A stretch of 64,000 bases of DNA from Rusavskia elegans (lineage: Eukaryota; Ascomycota; Lecanoromycetes; Teloschistales; Teloschistaceae): positions 32,245 to 96,244 of the forward strand of contig SAUG01000168.1 of assembly GCA_011316305.1 (NCBI GenBank), written 5' to 3'. Below are positions 13,840 to 26,378 of the stretch, piece after piece (positions within the stretch are counted from its first letter, which is position 1; every line of letters begins with the position of its first letter). A model generated the notes under the pieces. It worked only from the letters and a program-made list of their open reading frames with translations, had not been told where the DNA came from and ran no database searches. A program made the position numbers and the translations under genes.

Positions 13840-14698
13840 GACTTATGATGAAATGTACGGCGACCTAGCTGTTGGGAATGTTCTCAAGACGAATAGATAG
13901 TTGAACATTGGTATTTTACGATCTCCCCGCGATAGTACAGACATCAGGCAGAGAAAAAGTAGTATTATCAGTCCTAAGCAAAATCAATCTCGATATGGGA
14001 TGTTTCTTACACGTCAATGAAGTCTATCATGATTTCCTGCTTGTCAGACGCACGCCAATTTTGCTTGACAGTGTCGTAGGGTCCTCGAAGTTGCACATGT
14101 TATATGTTATCACACTGTGATCGACTGAACCTCTTGGAGGTTCTTGAAATATGAAGCGGATACTTGAATCCAGGTGGTTGTTTGCTATAGGGACAAGAAT
14201 GTATCCCAACACGTAAACGCGCGCCAATTATATAATATAATTGAAGCTCATCGTGATTGGATGCTGACTTAGTATGAGGAGAGGATATGTAACTATTGAA
14301 TGTTGCACCGCCTTCTTACAGTAAATAGGACTAGCACTCACTGTCTGCTAATAGAAGCTTTCTATCAAATGCAGTGACATCTATTCAAATCGAATGACGG
14401 GAAAGTTTTGATTACGCGCAACAAGCGTTGCGATTCAGCCAGTACCTACCTGTTGAGTATCAAATTCGGGTTCGTCATAGACCTAGCTGACTTACGAAGG
14501 ATTGAGCTATAAACATTTGTGGGTCTGACTATTGTAGTGCCTGCTTGACTCGTTGAATTATCCAAGTTGATCCAAGGGAAAATTGTGATAATGGCCTTGC
14601 AAGAATACAGTTGAGTGGCTCAGATCAAATTTCCAAATCCATGTGTCGTATATCCTGTCTTTAAACTTTAGACAACGGCAAGCCAAACAATCAAGATC
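13840..14698. other. Intergenic: GAPDH 3' end to HDA1 promoter
   Basis: About 860 bp with normal composition. Short open frames occur (for example 13908-14120) but show no conservation or splice logic. It must contain the GAPDH 3' UTR and the promoter of the deacetylase gene; I see no clear motif for either. Confidence 0.6.
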
Positions 14699-17600
14699 AT
14701 GGATAAGTCAGACTTCCAGAAAACCGCTTGGGACACTCATTATGAGACGTTCGGTTCAGGAGCTCGACCTCCGACTGCGGAGTTGGACAAGTCTGCCACC
14801 AATGCAGTATTTGTTTCGTCACAGAGACCTGAACCGAATGGCTCTACTATTGATGGGCGTAGTCTTGCCGCGCCCACCATTCAGGTGCGCCCACAATCTC
14901 AACAGAAGGAACGACCCAGACAATTCTTGCCCGATAACGCCCATGGAGTAGGACCCTACGAGATAGGGCAACCAATAGCGAAACGAAACCTCGACATGGA
15001 CAATCAAATGGAGTCTGCGGCCGCTCCAGTCTCACCTTCAGAAGACGAGCTGCTTGAGGGAGAAGTTGCATGGACAGTGCCCATCGCCCATCCGAAATTA
15101 CTGGCGACCGGCCTATGCTACGATATCCGTATGCGGTATCATAGCGAGTTGGACCCACCAAAACAGAGACTGGATTTCCACCCGGAAGACCCACGAAGAA
15201 TCTATCACATATATCGAGCGTTGTGTCAAGCTGGCCTCTACAAAGATCCTCAGTTCAATGTACCAACGATTGAGAGACCGCTAGAGCGTATCCAGGCGCG
15301 TAATGCTACAGCATCAGAGATATGCCTCGTTCATACTGCGAATCATTACAATTTCGTGGCGAGTACCGCCGGTAACATTTCTAGTGGAGGTTGTAAGCAT
15401 GGATTCCGCTGATATCGAGCTAGCTATGACCAATGAAAGTCTCATACACCTGGAGAGGATGCACGATTCCATTTACTTCAACCCATTGACTTTTTCGTCC
15501 GCTCTGCTATCCGCTGGAGGTGCCATTGAGACTTGCAAAGCAGTGGTTAGCGGCAGAGTCAAGAATGCTATTGCAGTCATCCGGCCTCCAGGCCATCATG
15601 CCGAGTGCAACCGCCCAATGGGCTTCTGTTTGTTCGACAATGTCTCTATTGCAGCCAAAGTCTGCCAGGCTGATTATCCCGAGGCGTGTCGGAAAGTCCT
15701 GATCCTTGACTGGTAATTAATGTGGCTTTCATCTGACCAGAGGCACTGACGTGACTGTCTCCACAGGGATGTACATCATGGTCAGTTTTCGTGTGGTCTC
15801 GCAAGTGCAAAAGACTCAAGCTCTTAGGCAACGGTATCCAACAGGCCTTCGAGCAAGACCCCAATGTGCTTTACATTTCAATCCACGTTCACGACGATGG
15901 CAATTTCTATCCACTGGGCCCCTACGGAGACCACATGCACTGCGGAGCTGCTGCCGGCCTTGGAAAGTAAGAACCCTCGACGTCCGTCAGAATTACCATT
16001 AACGTCGGATAGAAACATCAATATACCCTGGCCCACTAAAGGAATGGGTGATTCTGACTATCTCTATGCTTTCCAGCAAGTGGTCATGCCTGTCGCATAT
16101 GATTTCAACCCAGACATGGTGATTAGTGAGTGCTAACCCCCCTGCAGTGATACGGCGCTAACAGAAGCGAGTCGCCGCTGGCTTCGATGCTGCCGTTGGT
16201 GATCAACTTGGTGGCTGTTTCGTCACTCCTACGTGTTATGCGCATATGGCCCATATGCTCATGTCCTTGGCCAACGGCAAGCTTGTCGTCTGTCTTGAGG
16301 TAAGTTGCGGGGGCAAACGCCGGGAAACGCTACGGTTGCTTATCGTCGGGCAGGGAGGGTATAACCTGGATTCCATTTCCAAATCAGCCTTGGCCGTAAC
16401 TCGAACGCTGCTAGGCGAGCCTCCTGATCGGATCGAAAAAACGAGGCCGACCAAATCCGGAGCTGCTACCGTTGACATGGTTCGAGTCTACCAACGCCGC
16501 TTTTGGCCTTGTCTTGCTTCAGACTCCAAGACCAGCACCAAAGGTGGGTCATGGAATCTTTGATTGTTTCGCTTTCCTACTCAAGAGTGTTCAGAGGGAA
16601 CAATGCACGGTAAAGTCGGGCTTCGTGTGGAGGGCAAGTGAACCATCGACGGAGACATGAGGCGGCGACTTACATGTACTAGATGCCTTGCGGGCATACC
16701 AAAAGCAACAGCTCTGCGATGAATTTGACATGATGGAGCTCTCGGTATTCCGGGAAAGGATCTCAAAGTCATTCAAGCACCAAGTACTGGCAACGTAAGC
16801 ATTCGGTCCAGCTGGCGACGAAGGAGCGACTGACATCGACTAGGATCAACTATGCAGATGCAGTCCCCTTAATTATTTTCTTCCACGACCCGTGAGTATC
16901 ACGTAACGCCTTGCATCTATCTATTTAAGCTTCGGACTTACGAGAGCAAAGTTACCATCACCAGACCGGCCAGGATCCGACCGTCGGGCGCCTGACCGAT
17001 GCAGAGTTGGTAAGTTATATCGATACAGCAGTGCTCGCTCTTGAAGACTCAATGACTTGACATTCGGCAGTATGATACTTTGACTTGGTACCGCGAGTGG
17101 GCCATCAAGGCGGGTTTCGCCATCATCGATGTCAACTTTCCTAACCACATTGCCAATGCTGATGTAACGTCCTCTGGCCCTGGCAATCTCTTCCTCGCCT
17201 TGCTCACGCTGTGAAGGATATCGATGAGTTGAATTATGAGAAGGACTACGAACATGCCAAGCGCATCGCTGAACGAAACGAGTTGGCAATTTACCTGTGG
17301 GAGAACTACATTGAGTAAGCACGTGTCCTCGATGATTTCGTCTTGGGCTCATAGTCTGTCCAGACTTAACGATTCAACGGCAATCTTCTTCATGGGCGTC
17401 GGCTCTCCAGCAAGGGAAATTGTGCATATATTGAACAATCGCGGTATGTCTGTCACAAGTCCCTCTCCTCTCCCCATCTTCAGGACCTTTTCTACTTTCT
17501 ATCTGTCTGTGCGGTGTTTGCGGACATTCGTCCGCCCTTCACGGTGGTCGGGTTACTGTTGCTACCACCATCCCATCACATCCCGTCCTTGCTTCTCCAG

Positions 17601-17957
17601 TCTTCACCATCCCGTCGTCGCATCTTGACATCACAACTAACATTCACACCCGCAGAAACATTCTTCCAACGTATAAGCGGTATCATTCTCTTCCTCGACT
17701 CATCCGCCCCTCTCCCATCCGTCTCTGATCAAAACACCTACTATCTCTCCAAATGGTTCAAGAAGAATTCCCTGGTCTTCGTCAGTGGGGATCATCCCAT
17801 CTGGACCGATAACGGAGGCACCAAGAAGCCGGGTAAGAGGTTCGGGGCCGTGAGGAAGAGTGAGGTCGAGGGTGGGGTGAATGATATGCTGGAAAAGCAT
17901 AGAGAGGAGATGGTGGAGTTTGTGGGAGCGAGGATGGGGAATGGTAGGGGGAGATGA
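14699..17957 (+). CDS. hdaA: Class II histone deacetylase, Hda1 type, with C-terminal Arb2 domain
   Basis: Removes acetyl groups from histone lysines; Hda1-class enzymes act in nuclear repressor complexes. Fourteen exons by eye: 14699-15371, 15424-15712, 15767-15780, 15828-15966, 16013-16125, 16172-16299, 16354-16543, 16683-16794, 16844-16891, 16952-17009, 17071-17163, 17217-17314, 17364-17443, 17656-17957; 778 residues. Residues 1-135 are low-complexity. The deacetylase domain (about 137-460) has RPPGHHAE (His282, His283), DWDVHHGNG (zinc ligands Asp322, His324), AAGFDAA (zinc ligand Asp415) and LEGGYN. The C-terminal part (FFHDP..., [11 protein letters not shown]..., LVFVSGDH) matches the Arb2 domain of fungal Hda1. 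Exon 3 is a 14-nt micro-exon inside the zinc-binding motif. The exon 9/10 acceptor (at 16951) was chosen because it keeps frame; nearby AG sites would shift it. The last intron (212 bp) could hide a small exon. Confidence 0.93.
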
Positions 17958-18541
17958 CGATGACGGGAAGTGAGATACAAGGAGGGGCGGTTTCTGAGGG
18001 TGGCATGTCTGGTGCGGAGGAGATACCCGCTCTCCCATTCCCCTCTTATTTTGAGCATCCAGCGGGCAATGGTCTAAATTCTCATTTGGATTAGCTACGG
18101 CGTCGAGCCTGGATGGATTGACACGTTCCAGCGGAGAATGGCCCGCTGCTAGCTCGCATCCAGTATACCTGGAAACCGACACGGAGGTAGACTTGATCGT
18201 CAGTCTTTTTCTACCTGTACCATGAGGCTTTGAATATCGTCTCGTCCGAAGAACTCACACATGCTGCAAAAATTGGTGTCACCGTGCTCACTGTGCTCGA
18301 TATCGACTTTCAAGAGATGCGCCTCGGGGAGCATCGTCGGGCATGAAGGATAATATCACATTCCGGCCAAGTGAATTGCGGTATAAGGGTGTAGAACGTA
18401 GAAGCCCAATCAACGAAGATCTGATAACTGAAAGCGTGAGGTGCCCAGACCAAGATACTTTGAGATATTGCAAATCTCTCAGACGGATGGGAAATGCGCA
18501 TGTTGGATCTTCCTACAGCACAGATCTATCCCTCAATCACC
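17958..18541. other. Convergent intergenic region
   Basis: Lies between the 3' ends of the deacetylase (+) and the F-box gene (-), so it should hold both 3' UTRs and terminators. No conserved coding sequence is seen; the overlapping frames here are short and unsupported. Confidence 0.6.
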
Positions 18542-19616
18542 TCATTCAAGAACAAGATCACCCCATCCACCAACCTCCTCCTCCCCTCGCTCTGAAATCA
18601 CAAATCTCACCGTCTCCCCCAATGTTTCGCCGTTGTTGTCGAACCAATCGCCCAAGCTCGCAACGAAAGCTTTCACAGCCGCTTTGTTATTTTCCATTGT
18701 CATCCCGTCCAACATGGGAAGCAACCCCTTGCCATTGACCACGAACTCATACAACTCCATCATTTGGCCCGGATGTATTTTGAGCATGTCCTCGACGACG
18801 TAGTAATGTTCCACATCACCACCCCATCCTTCCCAAACCTCGGTGTATTGTGCCGTGCGCATATATTTGTCGTTATCGTAGCGGAGAGACCTTTGTCCCG
18901 ATGGATGGAAGAGACTGATGAGTGGCATTTCGCCGTACCTCTCTTTATGACGGTGGATGACAGTTCCATCACTCGGACAGACGAAGAGCTCCAACACAGC
19001 CCTCATCATGGACTGAAAATCTAACAATTCGCCAAGCTCGCGCGTTGTCCACGCGCGTAGTAAAGCCGCTCGCGATCGTATCACGGGTGGCTGTAGTCTG
19101 GTATACCGTCCGAAATTGGCAGTGTGGAAGGCAAGATCGTACAGCCAGATCCTATAGCAAGCGCGGCGGACACGGTATCGTTCATGTTCACTGAGGAGCC
19201 GACGGGAGGCACAGTCTTGTTCGGTGCCGCGCCAGTAGGTGAATGGGTAGAGGTCCGCCCAGGTATTGGCGACTTGTCCCACATAGAGGAGTTGCTTGAG
19301 GAGAGGAAGAGACTGCGGAGGGCTGGGGCGAGGGATATGGGGGAGTTGCGAGGGGTAGTGGGTTACGACGGCAATGGCGGAAGGAAGGGGGCCGAATTGG
19401 CGTTCGGCGGCGTTGAAGAGGATGGGGAGACGTTGCTGCGAGGTATGTTAGAGAGAACAGTCGGATGTTCGTGTGGAAATGGTGACTGACCGCTGGGCGG
19501 GAGAGCAGACTGTGAAGACGATGAGAAGTCAGGGATAGAGAAAGGACGTCTTGCACGGAGGATATCGAATGTAGGATCTGAAGGAGCGTTTCATTGGGTA
19601 GGGATTGTAGCAACAT
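18542..19616 (-). CDS. F-box domain protein
   Basis: Probable substrate receptor of an SCF ubiquitin ligase. Two exons: 19616-19491 and 19435-18542, 339 residues. The start at 19616 places the F-box at the N-terminus, as usual in this fungal family: SLPNETLLQILHSISSVQDV followed by LSLTSHRLHSLL. After the 55-bp intron (GTCAGT...CGCAG) the frame continues LPILFNAAERQFGPLPSAIA, then a VANTWADLYPF segment typical of fungal F-box proteins of unknown substrate. The upstream part of the same frame (to 19700) would cross a poly-T/poly-G run and lacks conservation, so I left it out. No WD40 or LRR repeats follow, so the substrate is not predictable. Confidence 0.82.
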
Positions 19617-20642
19617 CTTGCAAATAATTCTGTTTTTTTTTTGTTTGGGGGGGGGGGTTCCCTTTCTTGTGTTCTTTCCGTATGGCTGAGGTGTACTCAA
19701 GGGTGAGGTAGTCTATCTGACAATTTCTTCCGATTCGAAATGAAATATCTCGTTCAGTCGGACCAGCTCAGGGCGACTGGACGAAAACCCTGACGAGCGA
19801 CGCTTTCCAAGGACAGGATACAACGCCGGATAAACGATTCGAGGGGGATCAGCTAATCCAGACCCCGGCTTTGGGGCTATAATAGAGAAGGTGAGACACA
19901 TCTTGCGATGGCCTCGTGGTATCTTCAACTGAAGATGAGATTTCCGTGTCAGTCAAAGGCGCCCATGAAAGGCACAAGGTTCTGTGTGGATCTTCCATGA
20001 TGAGGAGAGACAGAAGCAAGAAAGTGCAAAGGGGGAGTTTAGTAGGTTGAGTCACGTAAGGTAGTTAAAAGCTTCCGAACTCACTAGGCCTGGAATTGGA
20101 AATTGAGCGGCCGCGGCAATTTTAGAAGCGCGTGAAGATGCAACTACTCCTATATTTATGCAACAGACCGGAACGTAACCAGTGAGCTGGAGGAACATTT
20201 ACGAGCACCAACAAGACCAGTAGTAATTATGTGATTGACTCGCACTCGAAAAGCTTGAGGGCTACTCAACATGCCTGTGTTGATAATCCTCCTGCCCAAT
20301 CGATTGCAACGGTGCGGACGATGGACTCTTCGAGCAACCCTCTTTGCCTTTCATGTTAGACAGTTTGGACGTTTCCACCTTGTCAAGGTCCAATTCAGTC
20401 ATTGGACAATACTAGGGGTCATAGGATTATCGATGAAGACGAGCCGGCTGAAAGTAAGTAGGGTCGAGGATATTTACACTTGTTTGACCTGGGTGTGATG
20501 AGGAACATGACTTGAAAGGTAATGATAAAAAGAACGTCTCAAGAAACACTTGGAGCGAATTTGCTTGACCAGTCTTCTGGCAGGTCATTCATTTGGCGTG
20601 TCAATCGCGCTGCTGCATGCCGCGTGAAGGGACAGTGCCTAT
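19617..20642. other. Intergenic: F-box promoter to phosphatase 3' end
   Basis: About 1 kb between two reverse-strand genes. Directly upstream of the F-box start is a T-rich run passing into a run of about eleven G (about 19,631-19,661), a strand-asymmetric homopolymer tract. The rest contains no frame I can support as a gene. Confidence 0.55.
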
Positions 20643-22161
20643 TTACCTTTTCCTCGTATCTGCTTCACCAACACCTTTCTCATTCGCTGCTCTGCTGGCT
20701 AGTCGGTATTTTTTCACAACCCTCAATCCCACAACCAATATCACCGCCGCTTGCAACCCGAGCACAACGGCCAAGGTGACCATAGCCCCGATGATCCCAG
20801 CAGCAACCTTTGAGATTCCACCCCGAGAGCCCGAGTCCGATCCTGCAGCACCAGCATCGCTGGAAGAAGAAGAGGCAGTAACACTAGCACAAACCCCCGT
20901 ACTATTGCCGCAAGCTTGACACCACTGCTCCTGCCCACCCACCGCAAACCGGTTCATCCCCCTTTGGAATTCGGTCCAGCTCAGCTCCGTAGATGATTGA
21001 CCAAATAGAGGATAGGCAGTAAGTGTGCTGTTCTCATCCATCGTACCGTTGTGGAACAGGAACCTCACTTGCAGGTCCTCGACGGCTGGGAAAGCTGACG
21101 CATCGGCTGTAGTGAACAGCTCGAAAGTCATGGTAGATGCATAGTCAGGTATCCCCATGAAGGAATCGTTGGTGTCTGGAAGTGTAAGGAGATCCGCTAG
21201 GCCAAAGAAAGACTGGAAGGAGCCATAGGCTCCAAACTCGATAGTGATCTTGCTTCTGCCCTGGGATTTGATGGTGTTGTCAAGACCCTGGACGACTTGG
21301 GCGGCGAGGGTTGAGCCAGCGATGGCGCGGACGGGGTCGGTGGAGTTGTACGCAAGGTTGAGTTCGTGGTGATCAGCAAGGGTACGAAGCTGGGCGAGGA
21401 CGGTGTCGGTGAAGAGCGGAAAGGCAGAGAGCGAGTCATTGTGGACGGAGGCAACGTTGAGTAGATCGAAGACTATGGGAGTCGGTTAGTGTCATCCCCA
21501 TTCATAGGCACGGCATGAAATCGGAGAAGATCGACGCACTGGTATAAGCGTTCTTGTAGCTAATCTGATCCGTGCCAAAGGTAGCATTGATCAATGGTGT
21601 CAGCGACTTGTAGAAAGGGCTGGTGCTAGCTAAAAGATTGTTGTAATCGCTCGAAGTGAAGTACTCGTTGGAGCTCACAACAGCTTCTGGGCAGTTGCTC
21701 GACGCTTGGAGCCATGCGCTGTCTTCACTTCCCATTCCACCAGTCACCGATTGGATAGGAATCAATTGGTAGCCGTTGAGTGGCGACCGAATGACTCTTC
21801 CGTCGCGCAGGGTCTCGCTTCCCAAGCTGGAGCCCACAGGAGGGTACAAGCCTTGAAGGAATCCTTGGGCGGAACTCCTCAAAACGGTGTCGATGGGGGC
21901 GGCAACTGTGATCTGCGATTGCTCCACAACATCACTATTGACGCCAACGATCCTGGAGGCCACATTCGAGGCAATGTAGCGGTTGCGAAAGTAGGTGCCC
22001 GAGGTTAAGACTTGGCTATAGCCAAGGTTTGTAAGAGTAGTGGGAGGAGTGGATTTGGCCGTACGATCGCCATGACGGGAGAAGATGAACACGGCCAAGA
22101 TGGTCTCGGCCGCGCAAGCTATAAAAGGGAAGAGGAGTACTGGAAGCAAGAAAAAAAGCAT
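20643..22161 (-). CDS. Histidine-acid-phosphatase-like membrane protein
   Basis: Two exons: 22161-21540 and 21472-20643, 483 residues. The ATG at 22161 starts a signal peptide (residues 1-18, MLFFLLPVLLFPFIACAA). The acid-phosphatase signature follows as FSRHGDRT (Arg29, His30), the phosphohistidine loop; the usual final Pro of RHGxRxP is absent. At the C-terminal side, where the family normally has an HD dipeptide that donates the proton, I read IEFGAYGSFQSFFGL and no HD. The C-terminus has a Ser/Gly-rich stalk, one membrane segment (AAGIIGAMVTLAVVLGLQAA) and a short basic tail, so it is a type I membrane protein with the enzyme domain outside the cytosol. Several NxS/T sites fit a glycoprotein. 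Whether it still hydrolyses phosphate esters is open. Confidence 0.85.
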
Positions 22162-22893
22162 GTTTGTAGCAGAAAGGATTCCCGGTTGCAGCGAGTCCAA
22201 GAGAACATGATGAAGATGCGGATCGATCCTGACCGCAATGCAGCATCCAGGTAGCAGAGTGTGGAGAAGAAAAGTCGCCTGCCTTGATCTTACTTGAATC
22301 AAGCCTCATCGTCAACGTGGAAGTTCGTTGCTGAGAAGGGATGGTGTTTGGGTGACCCCACATCCGTAAGGTAGCTAAGCTCTAAGGGTACCTTACCTTA
22401 AGGTACTTACCTTTGCCTTACCCCACGTCCCGATCTCATGCGGAGCTAGAGTAGGTCTGGTGAGACATGCGGGGAGGATCGATCGAATTGAGGATGCCGG
22501 TTGACGGAGTGAGTTCCGATGCCCTACCAGTGCATGAGGGACAGTCTCGAGGCTATTTTTGTAGGTGGCAAAGACAAAGATTCCCCTCACCTTCTTCGTA
22601 TATGCAATGTTGGGCTGTTTAAAGAATTGACATGAAACGGGATATCGTGAAAGGGATCCATTGACAAAAGACAAGAATCGAAACGAAGAAGAAGCAACAA
22701 GCCCAAACTGCTCCCAAAAGCCCTTCGCTCGATGCAGTACATTGGGATGATGCAAAAAGCGCGATGGTGGTATATCGGGTCTCCCCAATCAAGAGACCCC
22801 CGCTCACTATGTCCTCTTCATCAACTTTCCAAACCGGCGTGAGCAGCTGCTGTCGGAGACAAAGTGGAATTTTGGTCTCACGGGGAGATCACC
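22162..22893. other. Intergenic: phosphatase promoter to striatin 3' end
   Basis: About 730 bp. Near 22,370-22,425 there is a cluster of interlocking palindromes built from AAGGTACC/GGTACCTT and ACCTTA units. A similar palindrome lies at about 12,266. I see no coding sequence; open frames at 22,393-22,807 are unsupported. Confidence 0.6.
22370..22426. repeat. Cluster of AAGGTACC/ACCTTA palindromes
   Basis: Several copies of GGTACCTTA and its complement TAAGGTAC within about 55 bp, able to pair with each other. It lies about 210 bp upstream of the phosphatase start. Motifs of this sort recur in intergenic DNA of some Pezizomycotina; the function, if any, is not known to me. Confidence 0.5.
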
Positions 22894-25704
22894 TCACCGT
22901 CCAAACACCTTCACGACCCCTTCTCCTCCGGCACCGACAACCCATCGGCCGTCCGCACTCCAGACGACGGTGCAGACTCCCTCTCCTCGCATGATCCTTA
23001 GACTGGTGATCTCCTGCGTGCACGCCCGCTTTTCCAGCGACCAGAACCGTAAGCTGGCATCGTGCCCGCCGCTGACAAGTTCTGCCCCAGACGGCGATAA
23101 GCTGAGCGAAGAAATGGCTGATGGATGGGCAAGCATGTTGTACGTGCACTGACCTGATCGTACCCGTCAGTATATCGCCCAATGCATCGGCTGGACCCCG
23201 CAGCAAGCTTGGGGAAAGCTTCTCAAACTCACCGCTATTGGCGTCGAAGAACCGGATGTAGCGATCTTCATGCCCGCTCAACACCATGCCCTCTACTCCG
23301 CTACTCGAGCCGGTAGGGCCATGCACGAGTACCTCGTCCTCGGACACGCCTCGGCCAGAGTCCAAGCTCAATGTGCCATCTAACCCGACTGTGGTTGCCG
23401 CCACGGCGTTTACCCCGGTCCCAGAGCTTCCGTCATACGTTTCGAGGCTCGCCATACCCACCATCTCTTCCCCGGTCCTGGTCCCGTAGATGAGCACGGA
23501 CGCATCTGCAAACGACACCACGAAAGTGTCTCCGTTGGCCGAAAGAGGGCTTATACACGTTGGGGATGGATGATCGGCCCGTTCGATGCGGTGAACAAGC
23601 GAGTAATGGAAAGGTCGTCCGGTCGCGGTACTTGGTTGTGGTGATGATGGGAAATTGGAGCCCGAGGACACCGAATTGGCTCTTCTGCTACCCCCAGGTC
23701 CTCGTCTAGAGCTGGTGTGCGGCGATGACGGATGAGGCGGAGTGCTGACCGCCCAGATGAGTATCGTTCCGTCTGCAGCTCCAGAAGCGAGGACCACACG
23801 GTCGGGGCCCCCGTGGTTGGCCGATTGATCGCCGAAGACTGATGCTGATGATCCAGGAAGGACGCAGACCGTCCAGACAGCATCCGTGTGACCGTCTAGA
23901 GTGGCCTTGGCGTCTACCCGACCCCTTTCCCAAACACGCACCGTCGCATCCTGGCCACCGGAGAAAACCCAGCCGTCGCCCAATGCTCTGCCCCCGTTCG
24001 AAATGCTCTGGGATGCAGGCGATGCCGCGAGCGACATGACTGCTCCGCTATGTCCTCGATGCGTGAAGTAGCTTTGCACATCCAGATCGTTGCTCGACGC
24101 TGCCGCTCCTCCTCCCTGGGTGCCGTAATTCCCATAGCTCGCGGGAATAATCCATCGTTTGATTACTCCGTCATCGCCAGAAGTACAGATCTCAGGCTCA
24201 GAAGGACTTCCACCGCCGGTGAATATGACTGATCGGACAACGTCCAGGTGCCCACGAAGAGCGAAGCGAACCTTGAATGGGCCGACTTCGCCTTTGATGT
24301 TGCCGGTACTTTGCGACGTTGACAGCTCTCGCAGCTCATGCGACCCATCGCTCTGTCGTCTCCGCGACAAAGAACTCTTTCTACGGTGCGAGCCTAGTCC
24401 ACCTCTTGTTGGAGACTTCATCCCCATGTTGTTGGCGGGTGGAAACGCATCCGTGTCTGGTCGCTGGGGAGGCATGTACTCTTGTTGCAATCGCTCTCCA
24501 GAAGTAGGCGGCTCGGGGGGTTCATCGAAATTCCAATGATCGGGGTCTGCATTCTCAGGCTCCTCTGATATTCTTTGGGTCTCTTCCTCTTCTCGTGATT
24601 GTATCGGTCTTCCGTAAGAATCGTAGCTATGTGATACTGTTTCGATCTGATCTTCGTTTGGAGGGAAACCGTAGCCTGCATGGGGCGATTGCCTAGTGTC
24701 AATCGCAGTCAATGGGGGATTCTGATGTTGTGGCTGTCGTTCCGAAAGCGAGAGGCTCCGGGTCATGAACGAAGCTTGCTCCGGTGGTTGTGATATACGT
24801 GGTGAAGGCGAGACTTCGGATGTGCGAGAGGCGGGAGGCGGGTTATGATTGGGCATTGGTGAAGGGCCTAGAACACCTAGACTACTTTGCTGCTGCTTTT
24901 GTCTTTGCTGTACGTAGACCTCCTCTAGGGATGGCTGTTGATGCTGCTGCTGGCTCCCCGTAAAGTGGTGATTTGGCAACAGTTGTTCCTGCTCTTCTAT
25001 GTATTGCTGATTGGCGGTCGTTGGAACGACGTGGTAGGTGACTTCTTGTACACATTTTCCAAGATAGAGACGCGACTTGTCTCTTTCATGGTCCTGTTTC
25101 AGATCGCCTGGCTTGATAGCGTCATGCTCTATACCCAGGAAAGAATTCCGAGGCTTCGAAATCTCGGCTGTACACAAAAATCAGTTCAGCGCTATCATCG
25201 GTCGTATCCATCCAACCTACGCTTCAGGTTCGGCTTAGCCCCTTCTTTCGGGCTTTGAGCTTCACTTTTCTTTTCTTCTGATACCTGACCTAATTGCAGC
25301 GCTTTGACTTTCTCCCTTTCCTTCTTAAGCGCATTTTCTAGGAGTCTGACATGCTTCCCCAGCGACTCCTGTAAGTGCTTGCTTGTTCTACCGTCACCTT
25401 CGAGCTTGCCGATACGTGACTTCATTTCCGCCCGCTCGATTTGCCAAGCATTGCGGTCTCGCTCATGCCGGTGCCATTCAGTTTGTAGAAATCGCATGAC
25501 CCCTGTCGGTTTTCGAGGTGTTAGCTTTGAGCTGTGACGGAGCGTCGATGCTTTGCCCGTAAGGCTCCCGATCGCCCTGGTGGATGCCATACCCTGTAAC
25601 GTATATTCTGTACCCTGAGTCTGTCCATTGCTCCCACCAGCCTCACTCGGACCGCTGGAGCCGCCACCGTTGCCCACCATGGCTGCAGAGTTCTGCCAGG
25701 CCAT
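22894..25704 (-). CDS. Striatin, STRIPAK scaffold subunit (PRO11/StrA type)
   Basis: Regulatory B-type subunit of PP2A in the STRIPAK complex, which controls hyphal fusion, sexual development and septation in filamentous fungi. Four exons: 25704-25593, 25502-25221, 25167-23233, 23153-22894, about 862 residues. The N-terminus has the striatin signature [20 protein letters not shown], split by intron 1, then a coiled coil to about residue 120. A long low-complexity Gln/Pro/Ser-rich linker (about 180-425) follows, then WD40 repeats from about residue 433 to the end ([43 protein letters not shown]). The last intron lies inside [17 protein letters not shown]. The start at 25704 (MAWQN) is my choice, but the frame stays open upstream to an AG at about 25,777, so a further 5' exon is possible. 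Confidence 0.92.
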
Positions 25705-26378
25705 CAACGGCGCTGGCCCACGCTGCTGGGTAGTCGCTGTGTTGCCGCCAGTGTTGTAGAGTTGAGCCTGGCTGTTCTAAAAGTAATGATAGGACTTAGA
25801 AGGGATCTGAGGAGCCCAGCGGCAGACCGGGCTCAGAGTACCAGGTTCAGGATCGGCACTGGCCCGGTGGAATTCAAGACATTGGCGGACAGCCAAGGTC
25901 GATAGTCGACTGTATTGCCAGGTTGGAAAATTCTGACCGAGGTTTTCAGGTGACGTGAGCGGAGATAGAATTCGAATCGATAGCTACAGCATTGCGGTTG
26001 ATCGTGCCCCCATACTCTACTCCGTCGCGGGTTGGACTTTCGAGGTGCGCTAAGCCGAAGCACGCTCATAGGGCTGATGTAGCTGGAGCACCCTTGTGCA
26101 CCGAGGCACGCAGGCCACGTTGTAAAGGAGCGAAAGCAAGGTACTAATAAAGACGACAACGTTGGGCTACCTCAGGTTTTATTGATACCCTTATTATTAT
26201 CCTCTTCGACTGTCTTTTTTCGAATGATGCCCATATTCCCGCTGGGTGCTATGGTGCTACGTATCACTCACGTTCTGACAAGGAGGGAGTGATTTCAATG
26301 AACCTTGGAAAGTGATTCATTGGTTCGTGGGGTCTTCTGGATACAACCGTTCAAGGAATATGAGTCTAGCTACTGTAA
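25705..26378. other. Striatin upstream region, Rad14 3' end
   Basis: About 670 bp between two reverse-strand genes. If striatin has another 5' exon it lies here: on the reverse strand TTTTAG precedes an in-frame extension (NSQAQLYNTGG...) of the MAWQN start. I could not find a convincing ATG-bearing exon. Confidence 0.5.

Noticed and set aside
19617..19700. N-terminal extension of the F-box protein
   Set aside because: It would be encoded by a poly-G/poly-T tract (PPPKQKKN) and shifts the F-box away from its usual N-terminal place; the ATG at 19616 is the better start.
22393..22807. A reverse-strand gene between the phosphatase and striatin
   Set aside because: Two overlapping frames exist but neither has a conserved segment, ATG in good context or splice partners.
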